Source of the DNA: Pseudomonadota bacterium
GTDB lineage: Bacteria > Pseudomonadota > Gammaproteobacteria > Burkholderiales > Burkholderiaceae_B
Length of the DNA: 33,548 nucleotides
Assembly: GCA_023425645.1 (NCBI GenBank)
Contig: JAFACG010000053.1
Coordinates: forward strand, 1 to 33,548
Direction: 5' to 3'
Below, in pieces: positions 16,378 to 24,523 of this stretch; the stretch's first letter is position 1, and the number at the start of each line of letters is the position of its first letter. A program made the position numbers and the translations under genes. A model generated the notes under the pieces. It was not told the origin of the DNA and made no database searches. It saw only the letters and a list, made by a program, of their open reading frames with translations.

Positions 16378-18093
16378 ATGGCATTCATTTCTCGCAAGGC
16401 ATACACCGAAATCTACGGTCCCACCGTCGTCAACGGCGTGGGCGACCGGGTCCGCCTGGCCGACACCCAGCTGCTGGCCGAAGTCGAGCGCGACTTCACC
16501 ATCTTCGGCGAAGAGGTCAAATTCGGCGGCGGCAAGGTCATCCGCGACGGCATGGGCCAGAGCCAGCGCATGAGCGCCGACTGCGCCGACACCGTCATCA
16601 CCAATGCGCTGATCATCGACGCCGTCACCGGCATCGTGAAGGCCGACATCGGCATCAAGAACGGCTTCATATCGGGGATAGGCAAGGCCGGCAACCCCGA
16701 CATCCAGCCCGGCGTGAACATCATCATCGGCGCCTCCACGGAAATCATCGCCGGCGAAGGCATGATCGTGACCGCCGGCGCCATCGACACGCACATCCAC
16801 TACATCTGCCCTCAGCAGGTCGGGGAGGCCCTGTCCACCGGCACCACCACGCTGATCGGCGGCGGCACGGGCCCGGCCACCGGCACGCTGGCCACCACCA
16901 GCACGTCCGGCCCCTGGCACCTGGCCGCCATGATGCAGGCCACCGACGCCTTCCCCATCAACATAGGCCTGTTCGGCAAGGGCAGCTCCAGCTCGTACGA
17001 CGCCGTCATCGAGCAGGTGCGCGCGGGCGCCATGGGCCTGAAGATCCACGAAGACTGGGCCAGCACGCCGGCCGCCATCGACAACTGCCTGACGGTGGCC
17101 GACGACACCGACGTGCAGGTCGCCATCCACAGCGACACCCTGAACGAATCCGGTTTCGTGGAGGACACCTTCGGCGCCTTCAAGGGCCGCACCATCCACT
17201 CCTTCCACACCGAAGGGGCAGGGGGCGGGCACGCGCCCGACATCATCCGCGCGGCCGGCATGGCCAATGTACTGCCGGCCTCCACCAACCCCACCATGCC
17301 GTTCACGCGCAACACCATCGACGAGCACCTGGACATGGTGATGGTCTGCCACCACCTGGACCCCTCCATCGCCGAGGACCTGGCCTTTGCCGAAAGCCGC
17401 ATCCGCAAGGAAACCATCGCGGCCGAGGACGTGCTGCACGACCTGGGCGCCTTCTCGGTCATGAGCTCGGACTCGCAGGCCATGGGCCGCGTGGGCGAAG
17501 TGGTGATGCGCACCTGGCAGACGGCCGACAAGATGAAGCTGCAGCGCGGCGCGCTGGAAGGCGACAGCGCGCGCTCGGACAACGAACGCATCAAGCGCTA
17601 CATCGCCAAATACACCATCAACCCGGCCCTGGCCCATGGCGTAGGCCACCTGATCGGCTCGATCGAAGTGGGCAAGCTGGCCGACATCGTGCTCTGGAAG
17701 CCCGCTTTCTTCGGCGTGAAGGTCAATATGGTGCTCAAGAGCGGCATGGCCGTGGCCGCCTCCATGGGTGATCCGGGCGCCTCCATCTCCACTCCGCAAC
17801 CCGTGCACATCCGCCCGATGTGGGGCGCCCACGGCAAGGCGCTGCGCACCTCCGTGCTCTTCGTCTCCCAGGCCGGCATGGACAATCCCGCCCTGCACGC
17901 TCTAGGATTGAACAAGCGCCTGGAGGCCGTCGTGGGCTGCCGCAACATCAGCAAGCACCAGATGGTGCGCAACAGCTGGCTGCCCCACATCACGGTGGAT
18001 CCCCAGACCTACCAGGTATACGCCGACGGCCATCTGCTGCATTGCGATCCCGTCGACATCCTGCCCATGGCACAACGTTATTTCCTGTTCTAG
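16378..18093 (+). CDS. ureC: Urease alpha subunit (catalytic)
   Basis: 571 residues. All nickel and catalytic residues are present. They are H139 and H141 (in [11 protein letters not shown]), K222 (in LKIHEDW, the lysine carbamylated to bridge the two nickel ions), H251, H277, H325 of the mobile flap (VMVCHHLD) and D365 (in [12 protein letters not shown]). These are five residues on from the Klebsiella numbering. The enzyme hydrolyses urea to ammonia and carbamate. By sequence it should be active once loaded with nickel by UreD, E, F and G, all encoded around it. A small deviation is HEDWAST, where HEDWGAT or HEDWGTT is more common. Confidence 0.98.
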   Translation: MAFISRKAYTEIYGPTVVNGVGDRVRLADTQLLAEVERDFTIFGEEVKFGGGKVIRDGMGQSQRMSADCADTVITNALIIDAVTGIVKADIGIKNGFISGIGKAGNPDIQPGVNIIIGASTEIIAGEGMIVTAGAIDTHIHYICPQQVGEALSTGTTTLIGGGTGPATGTLATTSTSGPWHLAAMMQATDAFPINIGLFGKGSSSSYDAVIEQVRAGAMGLKIHEDWASTPAAIDNCLTVADDTDVQVAIHSDTLNESGFVEDTFGAFKGRTIHSFHTEGAGGGHAPDIIRAAGMANVLPASTNPTMPFTRNTIDEHLDMVMVCHHLDPSIAEDLAFAESRIRKETIAAEDVLHDLGAFSVMSSDSQAMGRVGEVVMRTWQTADKMKLQRGALEGDSARSDNERIKRYIAKYTINPALAHGVGHLIGSIEVGKLADIVLWKPAFFGVKVNMVLKSGMAVAASMGDPGASISTPQPVHIRPMWGAHGKALRTSVLFVSQAGMDNPALHALGLNKRLEAVVGCRNISKHQMVRNSWLPHITVDPQTYQVYADGHLLHCDPVDILPMAQRYFLF

Positions 18094-18095
18094 TC

Positions 18096-18761
18096 ATGCG
18101 AATCGCCAATAAATTCCTGCGGGCCGGCCAGGTCGCCAAGGCGCTCACCCGCGGCGCCCCCACGGTCACCCTGGACCTGGCGCAGCGCCGCCGCAGCCGC
18201 CAGAAGCTGGTTTTGGACACGGGAGAGGAGGTCGGCATGGCCATTCCCCGCGGAGCCGTGCTGCGTCACGGCGATCTGCTGGTGGCCGAGGACGGCCGCT
18301 TCATCCTGGTCCAGGCCGCGCCCGAGAACGTGCTGCGCGTCACCGCCGCCACCCCGACCGCGCTGGCCCGCGCCGCCTACCATCTGGGCAACCGGCACGT
18401 GCTGCTGGAGATAGGCGAGGGCTACCTGCAACTGGAATACGACCCCGTCCTGGTGGACATGCTGGCCCAGCTGGGCGGCGTGCGGAGCGAACGGATCCAG
18501 GCGCCGTTCGAACCCGATGTGGGCGCCTACGGGGGCGGCCACAAGCATGGCCATGACGAAACCTTCGAAGAAGACTACGCGCTGGCGCAGGCCGCCTTCC
18601 AGGCCCATGAGCCGCAGGCGCATGACCACGGCCATCGTCATGAGCACGCGCATCGCCACGATCATCATGGGCACTCCCATGCCCACCATGACCACGATCA
18701 CACGCATGATCACGGCCATGGCTGCTGCGGCCACGACCATACGCACCGTCATTCATCCTGA
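18096..18761 (+). CDS. ureE: Urease nickel chaperone UreE with long histidine-rich tail
   Basis: 221 residues. The peptide-binding and metal-binding domains typical of UreE occupy about residues 1-145. The last 73 or so residues are an extended metal-binding tail with about 26 histidines and a CC pair (GHGCCGHDHTH). UreE hands nickel to UreG. The tail is much longer than in E. coli-type UreE proteins and would store several metal ions. Start ATG 18096 lies two bases after the ureC stop. The next gene begins two bases after its own stop. Confidence 0.95.
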   Translation: MRIANKFLRAGQVAKALTRGAPTVTLDLAQRRRSRQKLVLDTGEEVGMAIPRGAVLRHGDLLVAEDGRFILVQAAPENVLRVTAATPTALARAAYHLGNRHVLLEIGEGYLQLEYDPVLVDMLAQLGGVRSERIQAPFEPDVGAYGGGHKHGHDETFEEDYALAQAAFQAHEPQAHDHGHRHEHAHRHDHHGHSHAHHDHDHTHDHGHGCCGHDHTHRHSS

Positions 18762-18763
18762 CC

Positions 18764-19459
18764 ATGCAGCTTTCTCCCGAACAACTGACGCTGCTGCAAC
18801 AACTGGCGTCGCCGGCGCTGCCCATCGGCGGCTTCAGCTATTCCCAGGGCCTGGAAGCCGCCGTGGAACTGCGCCTGGTCCACGACGAAGCCACGGCAGC
18901 GGCCTGGATACAGGACCAGCTGCACAGCGTCATAGGCCACTGCGAGGCGCCCTTGTGGGCCCTGCTGCATCAGTCCTGGCACGCGGGCTCGTCCGAGTCC
19001 GTCCGCCACTGGAATCGCTGGTTCTTTGCTTCACGTGAAACAAAGGAAATCCGCAGCGAAACCGAACAGATGGGCTGGTCCCTGTACAAGCTGGCCCTGG
19101 AACTGGACTGGCTGGGCGAGCATGCGCGCGCACTGCTGGAGGGCCTGCGTCCCCTGTGCCTGCCGACGGTGCACGCCGCCATCGCCGTGCAGGCCGATCT
19201 GCCGCTGCACGCGGGCCTGACCGCCTATCTGTACACCTGGTTGGAAAACCAGGTCATGGCGGCCATCAAAAGCGTCCCGCTGGGGCAGGTGGCAGGCCAG
19301 CGCGTGCTCAGCCAGATACGCAGGCAGATCCCGGATACGGCCCAGCTGGCGCTGCAGCGCAGCCAGCGCCAGCCCCCCGCGCTGCAAACCTTCGCCCCCC
19401 AGTTCTCCATCGTGTCCGCGCGGCACGAGAGCCAGTTCTCCCGCTTATTCCGATCCTGA
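18764..19459 (+). CDS. ureF: Urease accessory protein UreF
   Basis: 231 residues with the UreF pattern: [22 protein letters not shown], then [22 protein letters not shown] and the conserved [19 protein letters not shown] ending. UreF joins UreD and urease and controls GTP use by UreG. A parS-like palindrome sits inside the gene and encodes part of the segment FASRETKE. Spacing to ureE is two bases and to ureG eleven. Confidence 0.96.
   Translation: MQLSPEQLTLLQQLASPALPIGGFSYSQGLEAAVELRLVHDEATAAAWIQDQLHSVIGHCEAPLWALLHQSWHAGSSESVRHWNRWFFASRETKEIRSETEQMGWSLYKLALELDWLGEHARALLEGLRPLCLPTVHAAIAVQADLPLHAGLTAYLYTWLENQVMAAIKSVPLGQVAGQRVLSQIRRQIPDTAQLALQRSQRQPPALQTFAPQFSIVSARHESQFSRLFRS
19027..19042 (+). 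promoter_or_regulatory. parS-like site inside ureF
   Basis: TGCTTCACGTGAAACA differs from the consensus TGTTTCACGTGAAACA by one base (position 3). The core CACGTG and both outer arms are kept. It lies within coding sequence about 12 kb from parA. Confidence 0.65.
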
Positions 19460-19470
19460 TAGGTTCAACC

Positions 19471-20118
19471 ATGCACGATATTTCCTCCCTGTCCAACCGC
19501 AGCAAGTCCCTGCCACCGCTTCGGGTCGGCGTGGGCGGGCCCGTGGGCTCCGGCAAGACGACCCTGCTGGAGATGGCCTGCAAGAAGATGTACCCCGAGT
19601 ACGATCTGATCGCCATCACCAACGACATCTACACCAAGGAAGATCAGCGCCTGCTGACACTGTCGGGCGCGTTGCCGCCCGAGCGCATCCTGGGCGTGGA
19701 AACCGGCGGCTGCCCGCATACGGCCATCCGCGAGGACGCGTCCATCAACCTGGAGGCGATCGACCGCATGCTGGAGAAATTCCCCGATGCGGACATCGTC
19801 TTCATCGAGTCGGGCGGCGACAATCTGGCCGCCACCTTCAGCCCCGAACTGTCGGACCTGACGCTCTACATCATCGACGTGGCCAGCGGCGAGAAAATCC
19901 CCCGCAAGGGCGGTCCCGGCATCACCAAGTCGGATCTGTTCATCATCAACAAGACCGACCTGGCCCCGCACGTAGGCGCCAACCTGGACATCATGGCCTC
20001 GGATACCCGGCGCATGCGCGGCGACAAACCCTTCGTGATGTGCAACCTGAAGACCGGCGAAGGCCTGGACCAGATCGTGGATTTCCTGATCCGCGAAGGC
20101 CTGTTCAAGGCCGCCTGA
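19471..20118 (+). CDS. ureG: Urease accessory GTPase UreG
   Basis: 215 residues. The P-loop is GPVGSGKT (23-30), the nickel-binding CPH motif is at 81-83 ([11 protein letters not shown]), and ESGGDN and [10 protein letters not shown] supply the remaining GTPase motifs. UreG uses GTP to load nickel into urease. ATG 19471 is the family start ([23 protein letters not shown]). It is the last gene of the cluster and is followed by a terminator. Confidence 0.97.
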   Translation: MHDISSLSNRSKSLPPLRVGVGGPVGSGKTTLLEMACKKMYPEYDLIAITNDIYTKEDQRLLTLSGALPPERILGVETGGCPHTAIREDASINLEAIDRMLEKFPDADIVFIESGGDNLAATFSPELSDLTLYIIDVASGEKIPRKGGPGITKSDLFIINKTDLAPHVGANLDIMASDTRRMRGDKPFVMCNLKTGEGLDQIVDFLIREGLFKAA

Positions 20119-20138
20119 CGCCGTCGGGCAAGGCCTGG

Positions 20139-20167
20139 AAATCCCGCCGCCATGGAGGGATTTTTTT
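20139..20167 (+). terminator. Terminator after the urease cluster
   Basis: AAATCCC (20139-20145) pairs with GGGATTT (20157-20163) around an 11-base loop and ends in a run of seven Ts. It starts about 20 bases past the ureG stop. The remaining 240 bases to the permease remnant hold no gene; an AT-rich stretch at 20340-20400 may contain its former promoter. Confidence 0.8.
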
Positions 20168-20407
20168 ACCTGCCGCGCAGGCGCTTGCGCGCTGCGTAAG
20201 GCTTTCCCTAGTGGCGGCCGATCCGGTTTCTCCATCTCAAATGGCGGCTTGCCGGCAAGGCGATGATTTGTCGGGCCTATGCCCGTCACCTTCCTTAGCC
20301 GTCTGATCACCTTCTTCTCAAGCTCCAGCTTTTCCCCTCTGGTAAATATTTTTTTGCCCTAGACTGATTCGTAAAAATTATTTCATAACCCGATAAGGGA
20401 GGAGACC

Positions 20408-21657
20408 ATGACAGAAGCCCGACTGGGGACCATACCCCTTGCCAGTGCCGACTCCGCGCCAGCGACCCGCGCACGCTGCCCCAAGCTCAGCAATGAAGAC
20501 CTGCTACCAGTCGAAAAGCAGAGCTGGACCGCCTACAACCTGTTCGCCATGTGGATGTCCAACGTCCACAGCGTCGCGGGCTACGTCTTTGCCGCCAGCC
20601 TGTTCACGCTGGGCATACCCGGGTGACAGGTCCTGACAGCCTTGCTGCTGGGCATCCTGCTGACCAACTACTTCGTCAACAAGGTCGGCCAGATGGGGCA
20701 GCGCTACCGCATCCCCTTTGCCCTGTCCTGCCGCCCCAGCTTCGGCGTGCTGGGGGCGAACATCCCCGGCCTGATCAAGGCCTTCATCGCCACCTGCTGG
20801 TACGGCATCCAGACCTGGGTGGCCTCCACCGCCATCATGGTCAGCGCCTTGCGCTTCTTTCCGGAACTCACCCCTGGACCCAGGTCTCGTTCCTGGGGTT
20901 GTCCTACCTGGGCTGGGCGGCCTTCCTCATCCTGTGGCTGTTCCAGCTGATCGTGTTCTACCGCGGCCTGGAGGCCGTGCGCAAGTTCTGCGACTGGGCC
21001 GGTCCCGGAGTCTACGTGGTGATGTTCCTGCTGGCCGGATGGATCGTTTACAAGGCCGGCGGCATGAGCGAAATCAGCTTCACGCTCAGCTCGGTCAAAC
21101 TGCAGGGCGCGCCCGCCTGGGGCATGTTCATCACCGCCGTCGCGCTGGTGGTGGCCTACTTTGCGGGCACCACCCTGAACTTCGCCGATTTCGCCCGTCT
21201 GATCGAATCGCCCGCCAGCATGAAGCGCGGCAACTTCCTGGGCCTGCCCGTCAACCTGATGACCTTTGCGCTGATCACCGTCATCACCACCTCCGGCGGC
21301 CTGCAGGTCTTCGGCGAACTGATCACAGACCCGGTCGAGCTGGTGGCGCGCATCGACAATCACACCGCCGCCTTGCTGGGCGTGCTGACATTCTCCATCT
21401 CGACGGTTGCCACCAACATCGTGGCCAACTTCATCTCGGCCTCGTTCGATCTGGCCAACATGATCCCCAGCAGGATCAACTTCCGCCGCGGCGGCGTGAT
21501 CGCCGCCATTCTGTCCATCGTGGTGATGCCCTGGAACCTGTACAACAATCCGGTGATGATCCAGTACACCCTGGGCGCGCTGGCAGGCTTTACCATCTAC
21601 CCCATGCTGGCGCGTCATCCGCGTCTGGGCCTGAACGCCCAGCAGAACCTGAGCTAG
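20408..21657 (+). pseudogene. NCS1-type nucleobase/hydantoin permease, decayed
   Basis: The translated pieces join into a permease of the NCS1 family (cytosine, uracil, allantoin and hydantoin transporters): NEDLLPVEKQSWTAYNLFAMW, VAGYVFAASLFTLGIPG, then NYFVNKVGQMGQRYRIPF and later AGPGVYVVMFLLAGW, NFADFARL and MPWNLYNNP. Three lesions break it. An in-frame TGA (20624-20626) stands where the family has a tryptophan (GIPGW-QVLTALL). A frameshift near 20865-20890 moves the reading from the first to a second frame. The C-terminus is short and joins NPVMIQYTLGALAG to an unrelated-looking end, consistent with an internal deletion. A good GGGAGGAG ribosome site precedes ATG 20408. It most likely supplied substrate to the deaminase downstream. 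Confidence 0.88.
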
Positions 21658-21783
21658 CCGGCCTGCAGCCGCGCGGGAGCAGATCCTGCCTCTTTGCCGG
21701 GGCAGGACGCCCGCCATGCTTTCAGGACCTGCCGCAGGCAGGCCCGCTTCACCAACCTCGCTGTCCCATGTCTTGAGAACGCC

Positions 21784-22224
21784 ATGAAACATCACTACCT
21801 GCAACTGGCCCTGGATCAAGCCCGTCTGTCCGTCGCCCAGGGCGGCATGCCGTTCGGCTCCGTCCTGGTAGTCGACGGCGAAGTCGTCGCCCAAGCGCAT
21901 AATCGCCAGCTCCAGGATCAGAACTATTTTTCCCATGCCGAAACCAACTGCCTGCAGCAGTACCTGAAAAAGCCTTTCAGCTCCGACCAGGACGTGTTGC
22001 TGGTGGCCACGGAGGCCCCATGCCCCATGTGCGCCGGGGCCGCCCAGATCGCCGGCGTACGACGGCTTCTGGTGGGCGAGGCCCATCACTACCAGGGCGC
22101 CCTGGACTGGCTGCGCCAGGCAGGCGTGCACGTAGAGGTCCTTGCTGACCAGGCCTGCATCGATCTGGTCAGCAAGTTCCGCAATCAGTACCCGGACCGC
22201 TGGAACGCCTTCAGCGCCGGTTGA
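21784..22224 (+). CDS. Cytosine deaminase, yeast FCY1-like (CDA fold)
   Basis: 146 residues of the zinc-dependent cytidine/deoxycytidylate deaminase superfamily. The zinc ligands are H51 with the catalytic E53 (SHAETNC) and C80 and C83 (APCPMCAGA). The C-terminal part (VGEAHHYQGALDWLRQAGVHVEVL ... CIDLVSKFRNQYPDRW) follows the yeast cytosine deaminase layout rather than the tRNA adenosine deaminase TadA. The expected reaction is cytosine to uracil plus ammonia, but related members act on guanine, creatinine or other rings. It lies just after a broken NCS1 permease gene and behind the urease cluster, a nitrogen-release setting. A terminator follows. Confidence 0.87.
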   Translation: MKHHYLQLALDQARLSVAQGGMPFGSVLVVDGEVVAQAHNRQLQDQNYFSHAETNCLQQYLKKPFSSDQDVLLVATEAPCPMCAGAAQIAGVRRLLVGEAHHYQGALDWLRQAGVHVEVLADQACIDLVSKFRNQYPDRWNAFSAG

Positions 22225-22239
22225 ACCGCAACCTGCAGC

Positions 22240-22267
22240 CACCGTCCTGTGCGACGGTGTTTTTTTT
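22240..22267 (+). terminator. Terminator after the deaminase gene
   Basis: CACCGTC, 6-base loop, GACGGTG followed by eight Ts, starting 15 bases past the stop codon. Confidence 0.92.
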
Positions 22268-22298
22268 GGTTCTTCGAGGAATTCGGGGAGCCAATTTG

Positions 22299-22324
22299 CC
22301 AGTTCGATGCCGAACTGGTCTTTT
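22299..22324 (+). terminator. Second terminator-like hairpin
   Basis: CCAGTTCG, ATGC, CGAACTGG followed by TCTTTT. It lies 30 bases beyond the deaminase terminator and may be a back-up or the mark of a lost gene. Confidence 0.5.
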
Positions 22325-22563
22325 AAAAATGCCGCTCAAGGCGCAGAAAGATCGGGTAGGGCTGATGGCTTGCCGGCGCGACCTGCCTCGCGATAACCTG
22401 GGTTTCTTTCCGCTTGGCCCAAACAGCTCGCCAAACATGGAGGAATCCCAGAATTCCTTGAAGAACCTTCTTTGTGTCCCTCAATTCCCCCATGGAGCGA
22501 CTCTGCCCGGCAAGGACCGGTAACCTCCCCAAATGACGCCGTCCAAGCCCGCGAAGGCCTCAT

Positions 22564-22692
22564 CAGTACCGCCAGCCTGCCGGTACTGCGCACCGCTCCC
22601 CCCGCCGGGGGGCCGCGCCCGGGCAATTGTTCCGGGCGCGGCCTCGGCTTGCCGGCGACTCAAACGGCTCTCGGTCTCCAATGATCGAGACC
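22564..22692. repeat. Array of four GC-rich inverted repeats
   Basis: In 130 bases there are four perfect inverted repeats. They are CAGTACCG/CGGTACTG (22564-22588), CCCCCC/GGGGGG (22598-22612), a 12-bp pair GGCCGCGCCCGG/CCGGGCGCGGCC around a 9-base loop (22611-22643), and GGTCTC/GAGACC (22673-22692). None is followed by a T run. They sit just left of an AT-rich DnaA-box region. The role is unknown. Confidence 0.75.
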
Positions 22693-22839
22693 TTCAGGCA
22701 CCCGCGCCAGCGCGCTGGCTGACCGGCACAAATCCTTATCCGCCTTTCTCTGAAAAAGCATGGCCTGTCCTGATCATCCCTGCAGGTACGCGGAACTTGA
22801 AAAAGCAAGGCGTATTCCACGGGTTTCACATAAACCGGA

Positions 22840-23420
22840 AAATGAAAAACAGAAATCGGTATATGAAATACAAAATGGCAGTTTTGTATTTTGAGCTGAA
22901 GCCCGAATATTTTTATGACAATCGAAATAATATAAAGAAATTAAACTTATCCACAAGAAAGGATAAGCTGGAAATCCACAATTTTATTAACAGCTTCATT
23001 TATTCCATGGATGGAATTATTGATAGAGAGGAATAAACAGATTGGATAAAAAAGTGGATAAGATGTGGAAAGTATAACAGCACTCGCGCTCGACCAAAAC
23101 AAAGAATCCACGGCGCGTAAAAATCAATCCGAAAATCGATCACACCCTCTGCAAGCCTTGAACGGCGGGCGAAGCAAGGGCGCCACAGCCCAGCTCTTCG
23201 GCCTGAACGCCGCTGTGGATAAGCTCTGGGAGACCGACATGTGAACGCAATGTGGATGAAACGGGGATAAGTGCGCTATCTTGACATGGACAGGATTTTG
23301 TCCAGTTTCCTTCCACTGGCTCCCGTAGGCTGATGCACATGACGGCAGCGCAGGCAATGGATTGAAAACAAAGACGAAATCAGGGATATGCCACTTATCC
23401 ACAGACACCCATTATCCAAT
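22840..23420. other. Candidate replication-origin region A (AT-rich, DnaA boxes)
   Basis: About 200 bases (22840-23040) are strongly AT-rich and are followed by further DnaA-type 9-mers. Perfect TTATCCACA boxes are at 22947-22955 (+), 23214-23222 (-) and 23395-23403 (+). One-mismatch boxes are at 23053-23061 (AGTGGATAA) and 23251-23259 (TGTGGATGA), and a weaker AAATCCACA is at 22972-22980. AT-rich DNA next to clustered DnaA boxes is the usual oriC layout, and the base-skew change seen by sampling lies close by. No convincing gene was found between 22268 and 23464. A 64-codon frame in the AT-rich part has the composition expected of chance. Confidence 0.6.
23213..23259 (+). repeat. DnaA-box repeat module, copy 1
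   Basis: The module is CTGTGGATAAGCTCT, about 15 variable bases, TGTGAAC, a short spacer and TGTGGAT. It holds one perfect and one degenerate DnaA box 37 bases apart in the same direction. A related copy lies at 24560-24605 on the other side of the phosphoesterase gene. Confidence 0.8.
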
Positions 23421-23464
23421 ACTAATTTTATATATAGTTATTGTTAAGCAAAGAACACGTGCCC

Positions 23465-24523
23465 ATGAGCTCCTTTCTTGTACAGGCTCTGCCTGACGGT
23501 CCCTTGGACATCATCGGCGACTTGCATGGAGAACTCCAGGCATTGCATCGCTTACTAAAAAATCTTGGATATCAAGAAGATGGAACACATACAGACCAAC
23601 GCACCTTGGTCTTTGTCGGCGACTTCTGCGATCGAGGCCCAGATAGTCCAGGCACGATCGAATATGTCAAGTCATTGATAAATAAAGGAAAAGCATTTGG
23701 CATACTAGGCAATCACGAGATCAATCTGCTCATCGACGATGCCAAGGACGGATCAGGCTGGTTTTTTGACAGCCGACTCGAATCAGATCTGCCGTTCTAC
23801 GCGCCTTTTCAACGGGTCCAGCCTGAAAAAAAAGAAAATATCCGCCAATTTTTAGCCTCGCTCCCTCTGGTTTTGGAAAGAAAAGACCTGCGAGTCGTGC
23901 ATGCAGCGTGGAATAAAGAAGCAATTGACGCGATTCGGGATGTGAAAACAGAAAATATGCTGGATTTTTTCGTGGAATGCGACGAAAAAGCAAACGAATT
24001 TGCCAAAAAATCAGGAATATTAGAAAAATATCTGGAAGCAAAGCAAAAATGGAAGGAAAAAATAGAAGACCCTGCTGCGATCATTCCCATGCTTCAGGAA
24101 TATGCAGATTTTGACCTGGTTCAGAACCGTTTCAATCCCATTCGATTGCTGACTTCTGGAACGGAAGCGGCTGCTGAAACACCGTTTTTTGCGGGAAACC
24201 GTTGGCGATTTTCCGACCGCACCCCCTGGTGGGATCACTATGACGAGCCGGTTCCTGTGGTTTTCGGCCATTACTGGCGCCAGCTGGATCCGTCCCAGAC
24301 CCGTAAGCTTTCAAGATATTCCTTATTATTCAATGGGATAGATCCATTCCACTGGCACGGTAAATGTCACAACGCATTCTGCATCGACTTTTCAGTAGGC
24401 GCGCGTTGGCGTGAACGCCGGCAGGACCAGAACCCTGAGGCGACACGTTTTCACTTGGCCGCCTTGCGTTGGCCAGAGCAGATCCTGGTCACCGACACCG
24501 GATTTCAGCAGAAAATCAGCTGA
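23465..24523 (+). CDS. Metallophosphoesterase (calcineurin-like, PrpE/ApaH-like)
   Basis: 352 residues. The metal-binding motifs GDLHGE (18-23), GDFCDRGPDS and GNHE are intact, followed by HAAW and GHYWR histidine motifs. This is the order of a two-metal phosphoesterase, probably acting on phosphoproteins or nucleotides; the exact substrate is unknown. The insert between GNHE and the later motifs (rich in Lys and Glu) is longer than in simple ApaH proteins. Its base composition is clearly more AT-rich than the urease or parAB genes. I favour ATG 23465; GTG 23459 and TTG 23441 are in frame. It is flanked by two related DnaA-box repeats and has no operon partner. Confidence 0.9.
   Translation: MSSFLVQALPDGPLDIIGDLHGELQALHRLLKNLGYQEDGTHTDQRTLVFVGDFCDRGPDSPGTIEYVKSLINKGKAFGILGNHEINLLIDDAKDGSGWFFDSRLESDLPFYAPFQRVQPEKKENIRQFLASLPLVLERKDLRVVHAAWNKEAIDAIRDVKTENMLDFFVECDEKANEFAKKSGILEKYLEAKQKWKEKIEDPAAIIPMLQEYADFDLVQNRFNPIRLLTSGTEAAAETPFFAGNRWRFSDRTPWWDHYDEPVPVVFGHYWRQLDPSQTRKLSRYSLLFNGIDPFHWHGKCHNAFCIDFSVGARWRERRQDQNPEATRFHLAALRWPEQILVTDTGFQQKIS

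Noticed and set aside
22533..23036. A 167-codon frame, and its 64-codon AT-rich end (22842-23036), as a gene
   Set aside because: The first half runs through GC-rich inverted repeats and the second has only the Lys/Asn/Ile/Tyr mix expected from AT-rich DNA. DnaA boxes lie inside it, and there is no ribosome site or recognisable domain.
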